Shown here: piece after piece, positions 1 to 8,241 of the stretch
How positions within the stretch are numbered: position 1 is the first letter of the stretch
How the letters are laid out: every line of letters begins with the position of its first letter
Assembly: GCA_009886035.1 (NCBI GenBank)
Contig: VFJN01000080.1
Span: 1-56,184 of the forward strand
Source: Actinomycetota bacterium
GTDB taxonomy: Bacteria > Actinomycetota > Acidimicrobiia > Acidimicrobiales > VFJN01
DNA: 56,184 bases
Direction: 5' to 3'
Notes under the pieces: generated by a model
What the model was told of the DNA's origin: nothing
Databases searched by the model: none
The model's input: the letters and a program-made list of their open reading frames with translations, nothing else
Made by a program: the position numbers and the translations under genes

Positions 1-408
1 GGCCCGCAAACGGACGCGGCGTTGAGCAAGGCAGCCGAATCCAAGACCATCGTGTGCGTGGCGAGTACGACGCCCACCACCGCCAGCTCGACCACCACCG
101 CAGCGCCCTACGGCCCGAACGATGCGCCCTGCACCGCCACGGCGATCGCCAAGGGGCTCAGCGACCCCCAGGCCACGATCACGAGGTTCGGCTGTCAGAA
201 CGACGTTCCCTCCAATGACCCTGGATCAGCGGGCCGCTGGGCCGGGGCCCAATACGTCGATGCCGACACCGGGGGTGCGATCTTGTTGGCCTCCTCCGGC
301 GCATGGGTAGAACAGGACACGGATGCGCTCTGTAGCGCGGACAGCCCGCAGGTCCCAGCGCTCGTCAAGCAGATCGGTTGCGTGACCAAGCCCGGCGAGA
401 TGAACTAG
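1..408 (+). CDS. Secreted or surface protein, 5' truncated, function unknown
   Basis: The reading frame is open from base 1 to the TAG at 406-408, so the gene starts outside the window; the TTG at 22 used by the ORF track is probably internal. The visible 135 residues hold a Thr/Ser/Ala-rich linker (STTPTTASSTTTAAP) followed by a compact domain with four cysteines (APCTAT, FGCQN, ALCSAD, IGCVTK) that could form two disulfides. This is the layout of an exported actinobacterial protein with a C-terminal extracellular domain. I do not recognise the family. A very strong hairpin follows, so it is probably the last gene of its transcript. Confidence 0.6.
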   Translation, partial: GPQTDAALSKAAESKTIVCVASTTPTTASSTTTAAPYGPNDAPCTATAIAKGLSDPQATITRFGCQNDVPSNDPGSAGRWAGAQYVDADTGGAILLASSGAWVEQDTDALCSADSPQVPALVKQIGCVTKPGEMN

Positions 409-427
409 CCCGCATAGCATGAGGGCG

Positions 428-449
428 GGGCGGGGGCCGGCCCCCGCCC
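428..449. repeat. 22-bp perfect GC palindrome
   Basis: GGGCGGGGGCCGGCCCCCGC.. reads the same on both strands over 22 bases, 20 bases past the preceding stop codon. It lies just before a second, longer hairpin and may act with it as a transcription barrier. Confidence 0.6.
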
Positions 450-461
450 GCCGGGACCTAA

Positions 462-495
462 GGGGGGCAACGGGATTAGGTTTCCGTTGCCCCCC
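462..495. terminator. 12-bp-stem hairpin, probable terminator
   Basis: GGGGGGCAACGG pairs perfectly with CCGTTGCCCCCC around a 10-base loop (gattaggttt). There is no T-run, as is common in high-GC actinobacteria. The right arm covers the ATG at 487 proposed by the ORF track, which argues that the next gene starts later, at 538. Confidence 0.6.
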
Positions 496-537
496 CACCC
501 GTTACCCCCTCACCCGTTGCGCGAAAGCCACCTCCCC

Positions 538-1173
538 ATGACTAGCGAACCCCCCTCCCGACTCATCTCCGACATGCGCGGTGTTCGTTACGGCGAGGTG
601 TTGGCCGTGTATCAACGCGGCACCGGGTTCGAAGCCGACGTGTTCGGTACCCAGATGTTGAACGACTGCCCCCAGGAGCTGTGGGAGACGCTCGACGCGT
701 CGGCTATCGCGGCCGAGATGGGAGCACTCGTCGTGAAGCTCAACGGACCTCGCTACTGGATGCTCGACGGACTCGGCCAGAAAGTGGCCCCCGTGGATCC
801 CATCATGCGGGACTTCAACGGCATCACCATGCGGCGAATCGCCACCGTGGATCTGGGCGAAAACCCCACTCAGCAGCCCTACCTCGAACGCTACGTGAAC
901 CGGGGCGCGGTGTTTTTCTTCGACGCCGGCGCGCCGGTCTACGAACTTGTCAATCCAGACGGCTTGGCTTACGTGTTGCAGGCCTACTGCGTGGGTGTTG
1001 ACCCCAGCCTCTCCGAGACGAGCCTGAGCGCCCTCGGCGATCGCCTGGCTCTCCCGCCGGGGTGGTCGTTCCGGGCCCGCATTCTTGAGCACGAGATGAT
1101 CATCGATACCACCACCACTATTGCCACGGTGCTGCAGGACGAATTGGAAAATAGTTACACCCTGCCCGGGTAG
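538..1173 (+). CDS. Conserved protein of unknown function, cytoplasmic paralogue of the lipoprotein at 3729
   Basis: A 211-residue protein. I start it at ATG 538 because the upstream extension (PPHPLPPHPL) is low-complexity and lies in the hairpin. It aligns along nearly its whole length with the lipoprotein encoded at 3729-4508: RGVRYGEVLAV versus RGERYCEVLAL, LNGPRYWML versus LNGPRFWLM, GITMRRIATVDLG versus GISMRRLATVEVG, FDAGAPVYELVNPDG versus FDAGALVYELVAPDG, and LPPGWSFRAR versus LLPGWSYRSR. Unlike its partner it has no signal peptide or lipobox. No function is known to me. It is 38 bases upstream of the DUF2855 gene and may belong to the same transcription unit. Confidence 0.75.
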   Translation: MTSEPPSRLISDMRGVRYGEVLAVYQRGTGFEADVFGTQMLNDCPQELWETLDASAIAAEMGALVVKLNGPRYWMLDGLGQKVAPVDPIMRDFNGITMRRIATVDLGENPTQQPYLERYVNRGAVFFFDAGAPVYELVNPDGLAYVLQAYCVGVDPSLSETSLSALGDRLALPPGWSFRARILEHEMIIDTTTTIATVLQDELENSYTLPG

Positions 1174-1211
1174 ATCAGCGGCGAACCCTGGGGTGGCTGG
1201 ATTGCCAAGAA

Positions 1212-2381
1212 ATGAAGGTGGCAGCTATCGTGCCAATAGATTCCGACGGTTTCAGCACCGTCGGTCCGCTCAGTGGCCACGAGGAGCTCCCCATCACGAT
1301 CGAAGTTGCGCGACACGATTTGTCTCACGTGCGGGTGCTGTCCTCCGCCGGGCCGAGCCTCGAGAACGGCCAGACCCGAATCCGGGTGGAGGCCTTTGCC
1401 CTGTCCACCAACAACATCACCTACGCCGTTTTCGGCGACGCGATGCGTTACTGGGATTTCTTCCCGGTGGATGCCGAGGCGGCCGGATTATGGGGGCGCG
1501 TGCCGGTGTGGGGATTCGGAGAGGTGGTGGAGAGCCGATCGCCGTTTCTCGAAACCGGGGAGCGGCTGTACGGCTACTACCCGATGGGGTCAGAACTGGT
1601 GATCACCGCCGGTCGATCTGATACCGCCGGTGTGTCTGACGTGGCGCCCCATCGGGCCGAGATGGCCGGCGCCTACAGCCGGTACGTGCGCTGCGCGGCC
1701 GATCCGCTCTACCGCGCTGATCGCGAACGCCACCACATGCTGCTCTACCCGCTGTTCTTCACGTCGTTTCTCATCGACGACTTCCTGCTCGACAACGACG
1801 GATTCGGGGCCGATCAAATCGTGGTCTCTAGCGCGTCGAGCAAGACAGCCATCGGGGTGGCTCACTTGGCGAATCAGCGAGGCGCTCGGGTAGTGGGATT
1901 GACCTCGGCCGCCAACCGGGCCTTCACCGAGAGCCTCGCCGTCTACGACGTAGTGCACACCTATGACGACCTTTCCGACGTTGAGATACGGCCCTCGGTT
2001 TACGTGGACATCACCGGAAACCGCGATGTATTACACGCCGTCCATACGCGGTTGGAGGGCGTGTTGGGCCACTCCATGGCGGTGGGGGGCACCCATTGGG
2101 ATCACGAGGCCGCCGCCGGCCTCGACGTTCCCGAACCGTCGCCCGCCTTCTTTTTCGCCCCCCTACAGATCTCCAAACGCCGCCAGGACTGGGGGGCGGG
2201 CGAACTGGACCGTCGCCTCGGGACCGCCTGGGACCACTACGTGACCTGGACCAACGAGTGGATCGATTTCCGTGATGCCCACGGCGATGAGGCGGTGATC
2301 GCCGTCTATCAGGAACTTCTCGCCGGTCATCCTGATCCCCGGGCTGGGTTCATCTGCGCCCTGCCGGCGGCCCTCGGATGA
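1212..2381 (+). CDS. DUF2855 family protein (MDR-like fold)
   Basis: A 389-residue protein matching the DUF2855 family, relatives of medium-chain dehydrogenases/quinone reductases that lack the standard zinc site. The N-terminal half has the GroES-like sequence FALSTNNITYAVFGD and WGRVPVWGFGEV; the middle has a nucleotide-binding-like strand and turn (VVSSASSKTAIGVAHLA). The substrate is unknown. Its stop codon overlaps the ATG of the TetR gene (ATGA), so the two are translationally coupled and the regulator probably controls this operon. Family assignment is firm; enzyme activity is inference. Confidence 0.8.
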   Translation: MKVAAIVPIDSDGFSTVGPLSGHEELPITIEVARHDLSHVRVLSSAGPSLENGQTRIRVEAFALSTNNITYAVFGDAMRYWDFFPVDAEAAGLWGRVPVWGFGEVVESRSPFLETGERLYGYYPMGSELVITAGRSDTAGVSDVAPHRAEMAGAYSRYVRCAADPLYRADRERHHMLLYPLFFTSFLIDDFLLDNDGFGADQIVVSSASSKTAIGVAHLANQRGARVVGLTSAANRAFTESLAVYDVVHTYDDLSDVEIRPSVYVDITGNRDVLHAVHTRLEGVLGHSMAVGGTHWDHEAAAGLDVPEPSPAFFFAPLQISKRRQDWGAGELDRRLGTAWDHYVTWTNEWIDFRDAHGDEAVIAVYQELLAGHPDPRAGFICALPAALG

Positions 2382-3025
2382 CCCCGCCAAGTACGGATCT
2401 AACGGCCCCGGCGGTGTTCGTCGACGGTCGGATGGCCCGCCGCGACCGCAACCGCATCGCGGTCCTCGATGCGGTGATCGCCCTCTTCGCCGAGGGGGTT
2501 CTCGATCCAGTCCCCGACGAGGTCGCGGCTCGATCGGGTCTGTCGGTGCGATCGGTGTATCGCTACTTTGAGGACCGTGACGCGCTCCTGCAGGCGGCGA
2601 TCGGCCACAACCTTGATCGGGTCATGCCGCTGTTTTTGATCCACGGCATCGGCGAAGGCGCTTTCGATATGAGGGTGGCGCACTTCGCCACGGCCCGGCT
2701 GCGCTTGTACGAAGCCGTGGTGGCATCCTTTCGGGCCTCTTGTGCCCGAGGGACAGCCGACAAAATCATTCACGACCAGGTAGATCTCACCCGTCGAGCC
2801 CTGCGAGAACAGACCGAAAAGCACTTCGCCCCCGAGTTGAGAAAATTTGCCGCCCCGGCCCGGCGAGCACGCGGGGCGGCGCTTGATGCCCTCACCCAGT
2901 TCGACACCCTCGATCATTACCGGATCCAACGACAGTTCTCCCCGAGAGAGACCCGTGCTCTGCTCGTGGAGGCCATCGTCGCCCTGCTCACTCCCGTCCC
3001 TGAACCTCGAAAGGCCCAGTCATGA
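2378..3025 (+). CDS. TetR/AcrR-family transcriptional regulator
   Basis: A 215-residue one-domain-plus-ligand-domain regulator. Residues about 20-70 form the TetR helix-turn-helix (AVIALFAEGVLDPVPDEVAA, then SGLSVRSVYRYFEDRDALLQ), which binds operator DNA as a dimer. The C-terminal helical part is the ligand-binding and dimer domain. ATGA overlaps join it to the DUF2855 gene upstream and the DUF1330-like gene downstream, so it is most likely a local autoregulator. I found no clear palindromic operator in the 38 bases before 1212. Confidence 0.88.
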   Translation: MTPPSTDLTAPAVFVDGRMARRDRNRIAVLDAVIALFAEGVLDPVPDEVAARSGLSVRSVYRYFEDRDALLQAAIGHNLDRVMPLFLIHGIGEGAFDMRVAHFATARLRLYEAVVASFRASCARGTADKIIHDQVDLTRRALREQTEKHFAPELRKFAAPARRARGAALDALTQFDTLDHYRIQRQFSPRETRALLVEAIVALLTPVPEPRKAQS

Positions 3026-3732
3026 CCGAACGACCGCAACCCACCTACGGCACCCCCAACTGGGAGATGCTCGGCCGCTGGATGCATTTGGACCCCCGCG
3101 ACGATGGTCCGTTCTGGGCGCTGAACCTCATGAAATACCATGAGGTGGCCCGATACGCGGATGGCCACGACGGCGTATCCGGACGCGAGGCCGACGACGC
3201 CTATGCCCCCCTTGGCCCGCTCGCCGCAGTGGGGGCGGCAGTGGTCTTTGTGGGCGAGGTTCGAGACCAACCTCTCGGCCACCCGGCGTGGGACCGAGTG
3301 GCCATCGTGCGCTATCCGACCCGGGCTGCGTTCTTTGCCATGCAAGAGCGTGACGACTTCAAGACCCAGCACGTGCACAAGGAAGCCGGCATGGAGTTCA
3401 CGATTGTGATGTCGTGCCTTCCGCTCACCCATACTGACGGGGTCACCCCGGAAGGCTCACTGGTCATCGTGGTAGGCCACGACGCCGCCTTAGACCCGGT
3501 ACCCGGGGTGAGCGAGATCGCCCATTTCAGTGTGGAAGGAGTGATCGTGGGCGACGACCGTTCCTTCGCCGGCCTTCGCTTCGTGCGGGTCGTAGACCCG
3601 GGTGCCCTCTCGGCGCTGGTGGAAGCCGTCTCGGTGACCGAGGGCACAGAGGTGTTGGTGGTAGGTCCCACCATCGATCGACTCCTGGCCAGTCTGGCGG
3701 ATGCCGATCAGGGGCCCGAGGTGCTCGCATGA
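3022..3732 (+). CDS. DUF1330-like ferredoxin-fold (dimeric alpha-beta barrel) protein
   Basis: A 236-residue protein. The first half carries the pattern of DUF1330/dimeric alpha-beta barrel proteins: FWALNLMKYHEVARYADG, a central VVFVGEV strand, then WDRVAIVRYPTRAAFFAMQ. The second half repeats a similar strand order (SLVIVVGHDAA, FVRVVDP), so two barrel units may be fused. Such proteins bind small hydrophobic ligands or act as minor monooxygenases or isomerases; no specific role can be read here. It is coupled by ATGA overlaps on both sides within the operon. Confidence 0.6.
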   Translation: MTERPQPTYGTPNWEMLGRWMHLDPRDDGPFWALNLMKYHEVARYADGHDGVSGREADDAYAPLGPLAAVGAAVVFVGEVRDQPLGHPAWDRVAIVRYPTRAAFFAMQERDDFKTQHVHKEAGMEFTIVMSCLPLTHTDGVTPEGSLVIVVGHDAALDPVPGVSEIAHFSVEGVIVGDDRSFAGLRFVRVVDPGALSALVEAVSVTEGTEVLVVGPTIDRLLASLADADQGPEVLA

Positions 3733-4508
3733 CTCCGCCCATCAGCGTTGCTCGGCCGGGGAATCCGGCCCCACTGGCCCGCATGGTGGCGGGATTTGTG
3801 GCCGTCAGCCTGGCCTTGAGTGCCTGTGGGTCCAGTGCTGAAACCACCTCCGCCACCACCAGTACCGCCGATACCTCTGCCACGACGGCGGGGCTGGATC
3901 TGCGAGGTGAGCGGTACTGCGAGGTGTTGGCCCTCACCATTGTTGACGGGATGGGTACGGCTGATGTCTACAACAGCTTTCCCATGAACAGATGTCCGGA
4001 GGGTCTTTGGTCGAAACTCGATGCCGCCGCCATTGCCGCCGAGCTGGACGTTGCCATCGCCGTGCTCAACGGGCCGCGGTTCTGGCTCATGAACAGCGTC
4101 GAAAAAGCGGGGGACCTGGACGAGTTGGAGGAAACAAACTTCGGCGGCATCAGCATGCGCCGGTTGGCCACGGTGGAGGTGGGACCGATGGCCGAGGCCA
4201 CCAAGCCCTACACCATTCGGGAGGTGAATCGCAGCACGATCTTTACCTTCGACGCCGGCGCGCTGGTGTACGAATTGGTGGCTCCCGACGGTGCGGTCTA
4301 CGTGATGCAGTCGTGGAGCCAGCAGAAGGATCCGTCGTTACAGGAAGCTGACCTGGCCGGTTTGGGTTCGCGTTTGGAGTTGCTCCCCGGCTGGAGTTAC
4401 CGCTCACGGACGCTGGAAGCCCCGCTGGTGGTAGACACCATCGATGCCCCCGCCCGGGTGATTCAAGATCCGCTGGGCAACAGTTACTCGAGGGGCACCA
4501 ACTCGTGA
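3729..4508 (+). CDS. Putative lipoprotein, paralogue of the protein at 538
   Basis: A 259-residue protein with a hydrophobic segment (residues about 19-35) ending in a lipobox-like LALSAC, then a Ser/Thr-rich linker and a ~190-residue domain homologous to the protein at 538-1173. This suggests lipid anchoring on the outer face of the membrane. The ATGA overlap with the upstream gene favours the start at 3729, which gives a long n-region; Met19 (3783) would give a more usual signal peptide. The domain has no function known to me. Last gene of the DUF2855-TetR operon. Confidence 0.75.
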   Translation: MTPPISVARPGNPAPLARMVAGFVAVSLALSACGSSAETTSATTSTADTSATTAGLDLRGERYCEVLALTIVDGMGTADVYNSFPMNRCPEGLWSKLDAAAIAAELDVAIAVLNGPRFWLMNSVEKAGDLDELEETNFGGISMRRLATVEVGPMAEATKPYTIREVNRSTIFTFDAGALVYELVAPDGAVYVMQSWSQQKDPSLQEADLAGLGSRLELLPGWSYRSRTLEAPLVVDTIDAPARVIQDPLGNSYSRGTNS

Positions 4509-4595
4509 GGAGGCGTCTGGGTTTCGGGCGCGATGGCCTCGCTCCGTATGGTGAGGTCACGACGTGCCGCATCGCGGCCAGATAGGGGTTATTTG

Positions 4596-5876
4596 ATGGG
4601 ATGGGATTTCTCCACCGAGCCTGAGTTCCAGCAAAAGCTGGACTGGGTCGAGCAGTTCTGTCGCGAGGAGGTCGAACCGCTCGAATACGTCTTCCCCTAT
4701 GCGGTGCGGTCCAAGGACCCCAAGATCAGGGGTCTGGTGAGGGGCCTGCAAGACCAGGTCAAGGCCCAGGGGTTGTGGGCGATCTTCCTCGACGAGGACC
4801 TCGGCGGACCCGGCTACGGGCAACTCAAACTGGGCCTGCTGAACGAGATTCTCGGCCGGTACTCATCGGCCCCGCAGATGTTTGGGGCCGCCGCTCCCGA
4901 CACGGGCAACATGGAGATGCTGGCCGCCTACGGCACCGAGGAGCAGAAGGAGCGCTGGCTCACGCCGATGCTCAACCAAGAACTCTGGTCGGCCTACTCC
5001 ATGACCGAGCCCCAGGGTGGCTCAGACCCGAACCTGTTCCGCACCTTCGCCACTCGCGACGGCGACGAGTGGGTCATCAACGGTGAGAAGTGGTTCACCA
5101 GTGCGGGCCGGGTGGCGGACATCCTCTTCGTGATGTGCACCAACGGTATGTTTGTGGTGCCGCGGTTGACCCCCGGGGTGGAGATTCAGCCCGAGCCCCG
5201 CAACCACAACCACATCATCTACAACGAGGTTCGGATTCCCCTCGACCATTTGCTCGGTCCGGAGGACGGGGCCAAGGTACTGGCCCAACGGCGTTTGGGT
5301 GGGGGTCGGATTCACCACGCCATGCGCACCATCGCCCAGTGCAAATTGGCCTTCGACATGATGTGTGAGCGAGCCCTGAGCCGGGAGTCGCACGGCAAAA
5401 CCATTGCCGAGCACCAAATGGTGCAGGAGAAGATCGCCGACTCGTACGCCTCCATTGCGATGTTGCGCCTCTTCGTGCTGGAGACGGCCTGGAAGATAGA
5501 CCACACCAGCACGCAAGAAACCCGCACCGATATCGCGGCGGTGAAATATTCGATGGCCAAGGTGCTTCGCGAAGTGTCCTTCAACGCCCTGCACATTCTC
5601 GGATCGCTCGGCACCACGAACCTCACTCCGCTTCAAGCTATGTACGCCGCCGCGCCCACGATGGGCATCGCCGATGGGGTAGATGAGGTTCACAAATCCA
5701 CCGTGGCCCGCAACGTCCTGAAGGGGTACCGACCGCACGAGGGTTACTGGCCCACCGAGTATTTCCCCGCCAAGCGCAAGGCCGCCCAGGAGAAGTTTGA
5801 GCCCCTGTTCACGGCCGATCCCGAGTTGCGGGTACTCGCCGACGGGTACGCCAAGTATTTCGCCGGCCGCAGCTAA
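4596..5876 (+). CDS. Acyl-CoA dehydrogenase family protein
   Basis: A 426-residue flavoenzyme predicted to make the alpha,beta double bond in an acyl-CoA. The N-terminal helical domain (FCREEVEPLEYVFP), the middle beta domain with the FAD/substrate signature YSMTEPQGGSDPN and NGEKWFTSAG, and the C-terminal helical bundle (GRIHHAMRTIAQCKLAFD) are all present, ending GSLGTTNLTPL and DGVDEVHKSTVARNVL. Start chosen at ATG 4596, preceded by AGGGG, rather than 4533. It resembles the larger ACAD group (FadE/ACAD10-11 type) used on unusual substrates. It ends 12 bases from the convergent LLM gene. Confidence 0.9.
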   Translation: MGWDFSTEPEFQQKLDWVEQFCREEVEPLEYVFPYAVRSKDPKIRGLVRGLQDQVKAQGLWAIFLDEDLGGPGYGQLKLGLLNEILGRYSSAPQMFGAAAPDTGNMEMLAAYGTEEQKERWLTPMLNQELWSAYSMTEPQGGSDPNLFRTFATRDGDEWVINGEKWFTSAGRVADILFVMCTNGMFVVPRLTPGVEIQPEPRNHNHIIYNEVRIPLDHLLGPEDGAKVLAQRRLGGGRIHHAMRTIAQCKLAFDMMCERALSRESHGKTIAEHQMVQEKIADSYASIAMLRLFVLETAWKIDHTSTQETRTDIAAVKYSMAKVLREVSFNALHILGSLGTTNLTPLQAMYAAAPTMGIADGVDEVHKSTVARNVLKGYRPHEGYWPTEYFPAKRKAAQEKFEPLFTADPELRVLADGYAKYFAGRS

Positions 5877-5888
5877 CCAGCCCCACGG

Positions 5889-6815
5889 TCAGCCCGTCAG
5901 CGGGGCGATCACCTGCTCGCCGTAGCGTTCGATGGTGGCCAGCGTGCGCCCGAGATCGTCGCCGGGCAGGCCCACCTGTACCCAGGTAACTCCGATGGCC
6001 GCCAGGGCGGCGACCCCTTCGAGGTGGGCCTCGGCGTTGAAGGTGTCGCCCGCCGGATCGCCGCCGGCCCCGGTGGAGAAGCTGATGTCGATGCTCGCCG
6101 GGTCCCGACCGAGTTCCTCGAGTCGGGAGTGCAGGTCCGCCACGGCCAGCGACAACGCCTTCGGAGTGTCGAGCACGGCGGTTCGAGCGGTACGAGCCAG
6201 CCCGGCGGGGGCCGAAAAGGGTGCCCAACCCTGGCCGTGGTCGGCCACCCGTTGCCGGGCTCGGCCGCTGTTGCCTCCGATCCAGATTGGCGGATGGGGG
6301 CGGGTCAGCGGCCGGGGGTGGGCTGTCACCCCCCGGGCGGTGAAGTGGAGGCCCTCGTGCGTGACTTCGTCGGTCGTCCAGGCCGCCACCACTACCGCCA
6401 GGGCCTCGTCGAAGAGTTCGTTGCGCTCGGCATGGGTCACGCCCAACGCCGCGAACTCGCCTTTGAGATATCCCACCCCCACCGCCAGGGTGAAGCGACC
6501 CCCGGAAAGTACATCGAGGGTGGCACTGGCCTTCGCCACCATGAACGGGTTCCGGTACGGGAGCACCACGATGTTGGGGATCAGCCGGATTCGTTCCGTG
6601 GTGGCGGCGCAGAAGGACAGCGCAACAAACGGGTCGAGGGCATCGTGGCCACCGCCGTCGAGCCAACGCTGCGATGGGGCCGGGTGATCGGTGAAACCGA
6701 TCCCGTTGAAGCCGGCAGCCTCTGCTCCCCGGGCCACCGCCGCGATGCCCGCCCCGGTCACCAGATCGGGGTGATACGGGTGTGACACCAGCGGATGCGT
6801 GATGGCGAACTTCAT
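5889..6815 (-). CDS. LLM-class F420-dependent oxidoreductase
   Basis: A 308-residue luciferase-like TIM-barrel protein beginning MKFAITHPLVSHPYHPD. Family landmarks are GFNGIGFTDHPAP, ERIRLIPNIVVLPYRNPFM, GGRFTLAVGVGYLKGEFAALG and HPPIWIGGNSGRARQRVADH. Members use reduced F420 or FMN for hydride transfer; the substrate is unknown. The ORF track's start at 7229 would run through the P450 gene; start 6815 is fixed by a TAGGTT box 8 bases upstream. Convergent with the acyl-CoA dehydrogenase and divergent from the P450. Confidence 0.88.
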   Translation of the reverse strand: MKFAITHPLVSHPYHPDLVTGAGIAAVARGAEAAGFNGIGFTDHPAPSQRWLDGGGHDALDPFVALSFCAATTERIRLIPNIVVLPYRNPFMVAKASATLDVLSGGRFTLAVGVGYLKGEFAALGVTHAERNELFDEALAVVVAAWTTDEVTHEGLHFTARGVTAHPRPLTRPHPPIWIGGNSGRARQRVADHGQGWAPFSAPAGLARTARTAVLDTPKALSLAVADLHSRLEELGRDPASIDISFSTGAGGDPAGDTFNAEAHLEGVAALAAIGVTWVQVGLPGDDLGRTLATIERYGEQVIAPLTG

Positions 6816-6823
6816 CCCCCCCC

Positions 6824-6829
6824 AACCTA
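6824..6829 (-). promoter_or_regulatory. Leaderless -10 box (TAGGTT) of the LLM gene
   Basis: On the minus strand TAGGTT is followed by eight G and then the ATG at 6815. This fits an actinobacterial TANNNT -10 whose transcript starts at or next to the start codon. Confidence 0.5.
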
Positions 6830-7008
6830 GGAGATGCGCCGCCGTCACGGCCCTCGGCGGGCACGACGGCGATCCAACCGGGAAGCTCGTGGGCGGTGCG
6901 GGCGGGCAGGACATTGAGCGCCCGAAGGCGGTCGGGGGCCTGGTTGCGCCCTTCGTTTTGGCCGGGGACGCCAGGTTACGATGGGAGTCCCCATCATCGG
7001 AGGCCTGT

Positions 7009-8223
7009 GTGACTACCCGATTGTCCGACCTGGAACTACCCGAGGTGGATGCCACCGGCCTGGAGCGCCGCGAGATGGTGGCCGCCTTCCAGGCGGCGGG
7101 TGCACAGCACTGGCTTACCCGTGTGCCGCTGGGTTGCGCCGTCACGAAACACGATGATGTGAGGGCAATCCTGCGCGAGCGCCGCTTCCATTCCGCCCTG
7201 TCAGTCCTGCCGGAGATGGCGGGGGTCACCGGCCCGATGGTGGAACGTCAGCAGCGGTCCATCTTGGCCATGGAAGGGTCTGAGCACACCCGTCTCCGCC
7301 GCCTGGCTGCCCCGGCCTTCACGCCCCGAGCCACGGAACGATTGCGGCCGTTCATGCGCCAGGTCGTGAACGAACTCGTCGACGCCGTGGCCGCCGAGGG
7401 GCGCTGCGAACTGGTGCACGACATCTGTGAGCCCTACCCGATCCCCATCATCTGTGAGTTGCTCGGAGCACCCAAAGAGGACTGGAAACTCTTTTCCGGT
7501 TGGGCCACCGATATTTTTCGGATCTTCAACAACGACATCGCCAATGATCTCCCCGCCATCCAAACCGCCATGTCGGACCTGGATGGGTACGTGCGCCACA
7601 TGGTGGATGAGCGCCGGACCAAACCGGCCGACGACCTCCTCAGCCACATGATCGCCGTGGAGGAGGAGGGGGATCGTCTGTCCACCGACGAGTTGGTGAT
7701 GATGACCGAGGCCGTCTTGATGGCCGGCACCGATACGACCCGTAACCAATTGGCTTGTTCGATGGCCCTCTTCGCCGAGCACCCGGACCAATGGGCCCGC
7801 CTGGCGGCCAACCCCGAACTGGCCTCGGGGGCGGTGGAGGAGACGATGCGTCACCTCGGCGCCGTGCGCCTCACCGCCCGGATTGCCTCCGAAGACATCG
7901 AGTATCGCGACGTCTTGTTCCCCGCGGGAACCCTTGTGATTGTCAGTCTTGCTACCGCCAATTTCGATGGCGATGCCTTCACCGATTCCCACCGCTTCGA
8001 CATTGGTCGTCCTCCCTCGGTCGCCCCTCAGATGACCTTCGGCTCGGGCATTCATTTCTGTCTAGGGGCGTCATTGGCTCGGGCGGAATTGCAAGAAGCC
8101 CTCCAACTCCTCGCCCAACGAATGCCCGTTCTTGGTCTCGATGGTCCCATCGAGTGGAAGCCGCCCGGCATCGGGATCTGGGGTCCGAGTCGGCTTCCGT
8201 TGCGCTTCGGTCCGGGGGCCTAA
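7009..8223 (+). CDS. Cytochrome P450
   Basis: A 404-residue soluble bacterial P450 monooxygenase. The oxygen-binding I-helix AGTDTT is at residues 239-244, the K-helix ExxR is in VEETMRHLG, and the haem loop FGSGIHFCLG places the thiolate ligand at Cys351. Full length for the class. Start chosen at GTG 7009 with a GGAGG five bases upstream; the 70-residue extension in the ORF track is low quality. No ferredoxin or reductase gene is adjacent, so electrons must come from elsewhere. Substrate unknown; the acyl-CoA dehydrogenase nearby hints at lipid or terpenoid oxidation, but this is weak inference. Confidence 0.93.
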   Translation: MTTRLSDLELPEVDATGLERREMVAAFQAAGAQHWLTRVPLGCAVTKHDDVRAILRERRFHSALSVLPEMAGVTGPMVERQQRSILAMEGSEHTRLRRLAAPAFTPRATERLRPFMRQVVNELVDAVAAEGRCELVHDICEPYPIPIICELLGAPKEDWKLFSGWATDIFRIFNNDIANDLPAIQTAMSDLDGYVRHMVDERRTKPADDLLSHMIAVEEEGDRLSTDELVMMTEAVLMAGTDTTRNQLACSMALFAEHPDQWARLAANPELASGAVEETMRHLGAVRLTARIASEDIEYRDVLFPAGTLVIVSLATANFDGDAFTDSHRFDIGRPPSVAPQMTFGSGIHFCLGASLARAELQEALQLLAQRMPVLGLDGPIEWKPPGIGIWGPSRLPLRFGPGA

Positions 8224-8241
8224 CTCCGACCGGCGACGGCC

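Noticed and set aside
6944-6982. Sigma-70 promoter TACGAT (6977-6982) for the P450 gene
   Set aside because: The -10 is plausible but no -35-like hexamer lies at 16-18 bases, and the start has a Shine-Dalgarno site, so the evidence is thin.
6799-7008. N-terminal extension of the P450 ORF
   Set aside because: Low-quality sequence overlapping the divergent LLM start; a GGAGG-preceded GTG at 7009 gives the normal P450 length.
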